A stretch of DNA of 23,285 nucleotides. Origin: DUUI01 sp964627845. GTDB taxonomy: Bacteria > Bacillota_I > Bacilli_A > Erysipelotrichales > Erysipelotrichaceae. The DNA is taken from NCBI GenBank assembly GCA_964627845.1, contig CAZVKL010000017.1, positions 1 through 23,285 of the forward strand. The letters run 5' to 3'. The translations under genes and the position numbers were made by a program. The notes under the pieces are model-generated. The model worked only from the letters and a program-made list of their open reading frames with translations. It was not told the DNA's origin and did no database searches. How positions within the stretch are numbered: the first letter of the stretch is position 1; each line of letters opens with the position of its first letter. Positions 23,269-23,285 of this stretch are shown in pieces.

Positions 23269-23285
23269 ATGTGTAATCAATTCCT

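Overview
The window is an AT-rich stretch of a low-GC, Gram-positive-type bacterial chromosome devoted mainly to alpha-glucan (maltodextrin/glycogen/starch) use. Lipobox lipoproteins, strong GGAGG ribosome sites, TTGACA/TATAAT and extended -10 promoters, a MsmX/MalK-type ATPase, a Bacillus YvdJ-like protein and standard TGG tryptophan codons point to Bacillota or a wall-less relative that uses the standard code (Acholeplasma/Izemoplasma-like). The placement is an inference from gene style, not from a marker gene.

Layout. 1-2.6 kb: the 3' part of a maltosyltransferase-like GH13 enzyme (+), converging on an orphan LytTR-type regulator (-). 2.6-4.1 kb: two convergent lipoprotein genes of unknown role, the first preceded by a compact promoter-terminator unit. 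4.1-15 kb: the core maltodextrin locus, all on the minus strand, read right to left: malF-like and malG-like permeases, a YvdJ/DUF1189-like membrane protein, a maltodextrin-binding lipoprotein, a strong terminator, a TspO-like membrane protein, an alpha-glucosidase, a lipoprotein alpha-amylase, a small PucR-type HTH protein, and the ABC ATPase from its own promoter. 15.0-16.9 kb: an ArsR regulator, ArsP-type permease and small thioredoxin-like protein cassette (-), with an autoregulatory operator. 17.0-23.3 kb: a cytoplasmic cyclomaltodextrinase/neopullulanase-like enzyme (+), then a type I pullulanase and a glycogen/maltodextrin phosphorylase, both on the minus strand and each its own unit.

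How the genes fit. The lipoprotein amylase would cut polymer outside the membrane. The binding protein with MalF/MalG and the ATPase imports dextrins. Inside, the neopullulanase, pullulanase, alpha-glucosidase and phosphorylase take linear and branched dextrins to glucose and glucose-1-phosphate. The partial maltosyltransferase-like enzyme may handle short chains. No 4-alpha-glucanotransferase (MalQ), phosphoglucomutase, maltose phosphorylase or LacI-family MalR is seen here. CG-centred palindromes at the malF, malE and pullulanase promoters suggest control by a LacI/CcpA-type protein encoded elsewhere.

No tRNA, rRNA, CRISPR array or intact mobile element was seen. I did not find a clearly novel system. 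The most unusual items are the small PucR-type HTH gene coupled to the amylase, the His-to-Gln change in the alpha-glucosidase, the terminator placed directly before the TspO-like gene, and the promoter-terminator unit near 2.65 kb.
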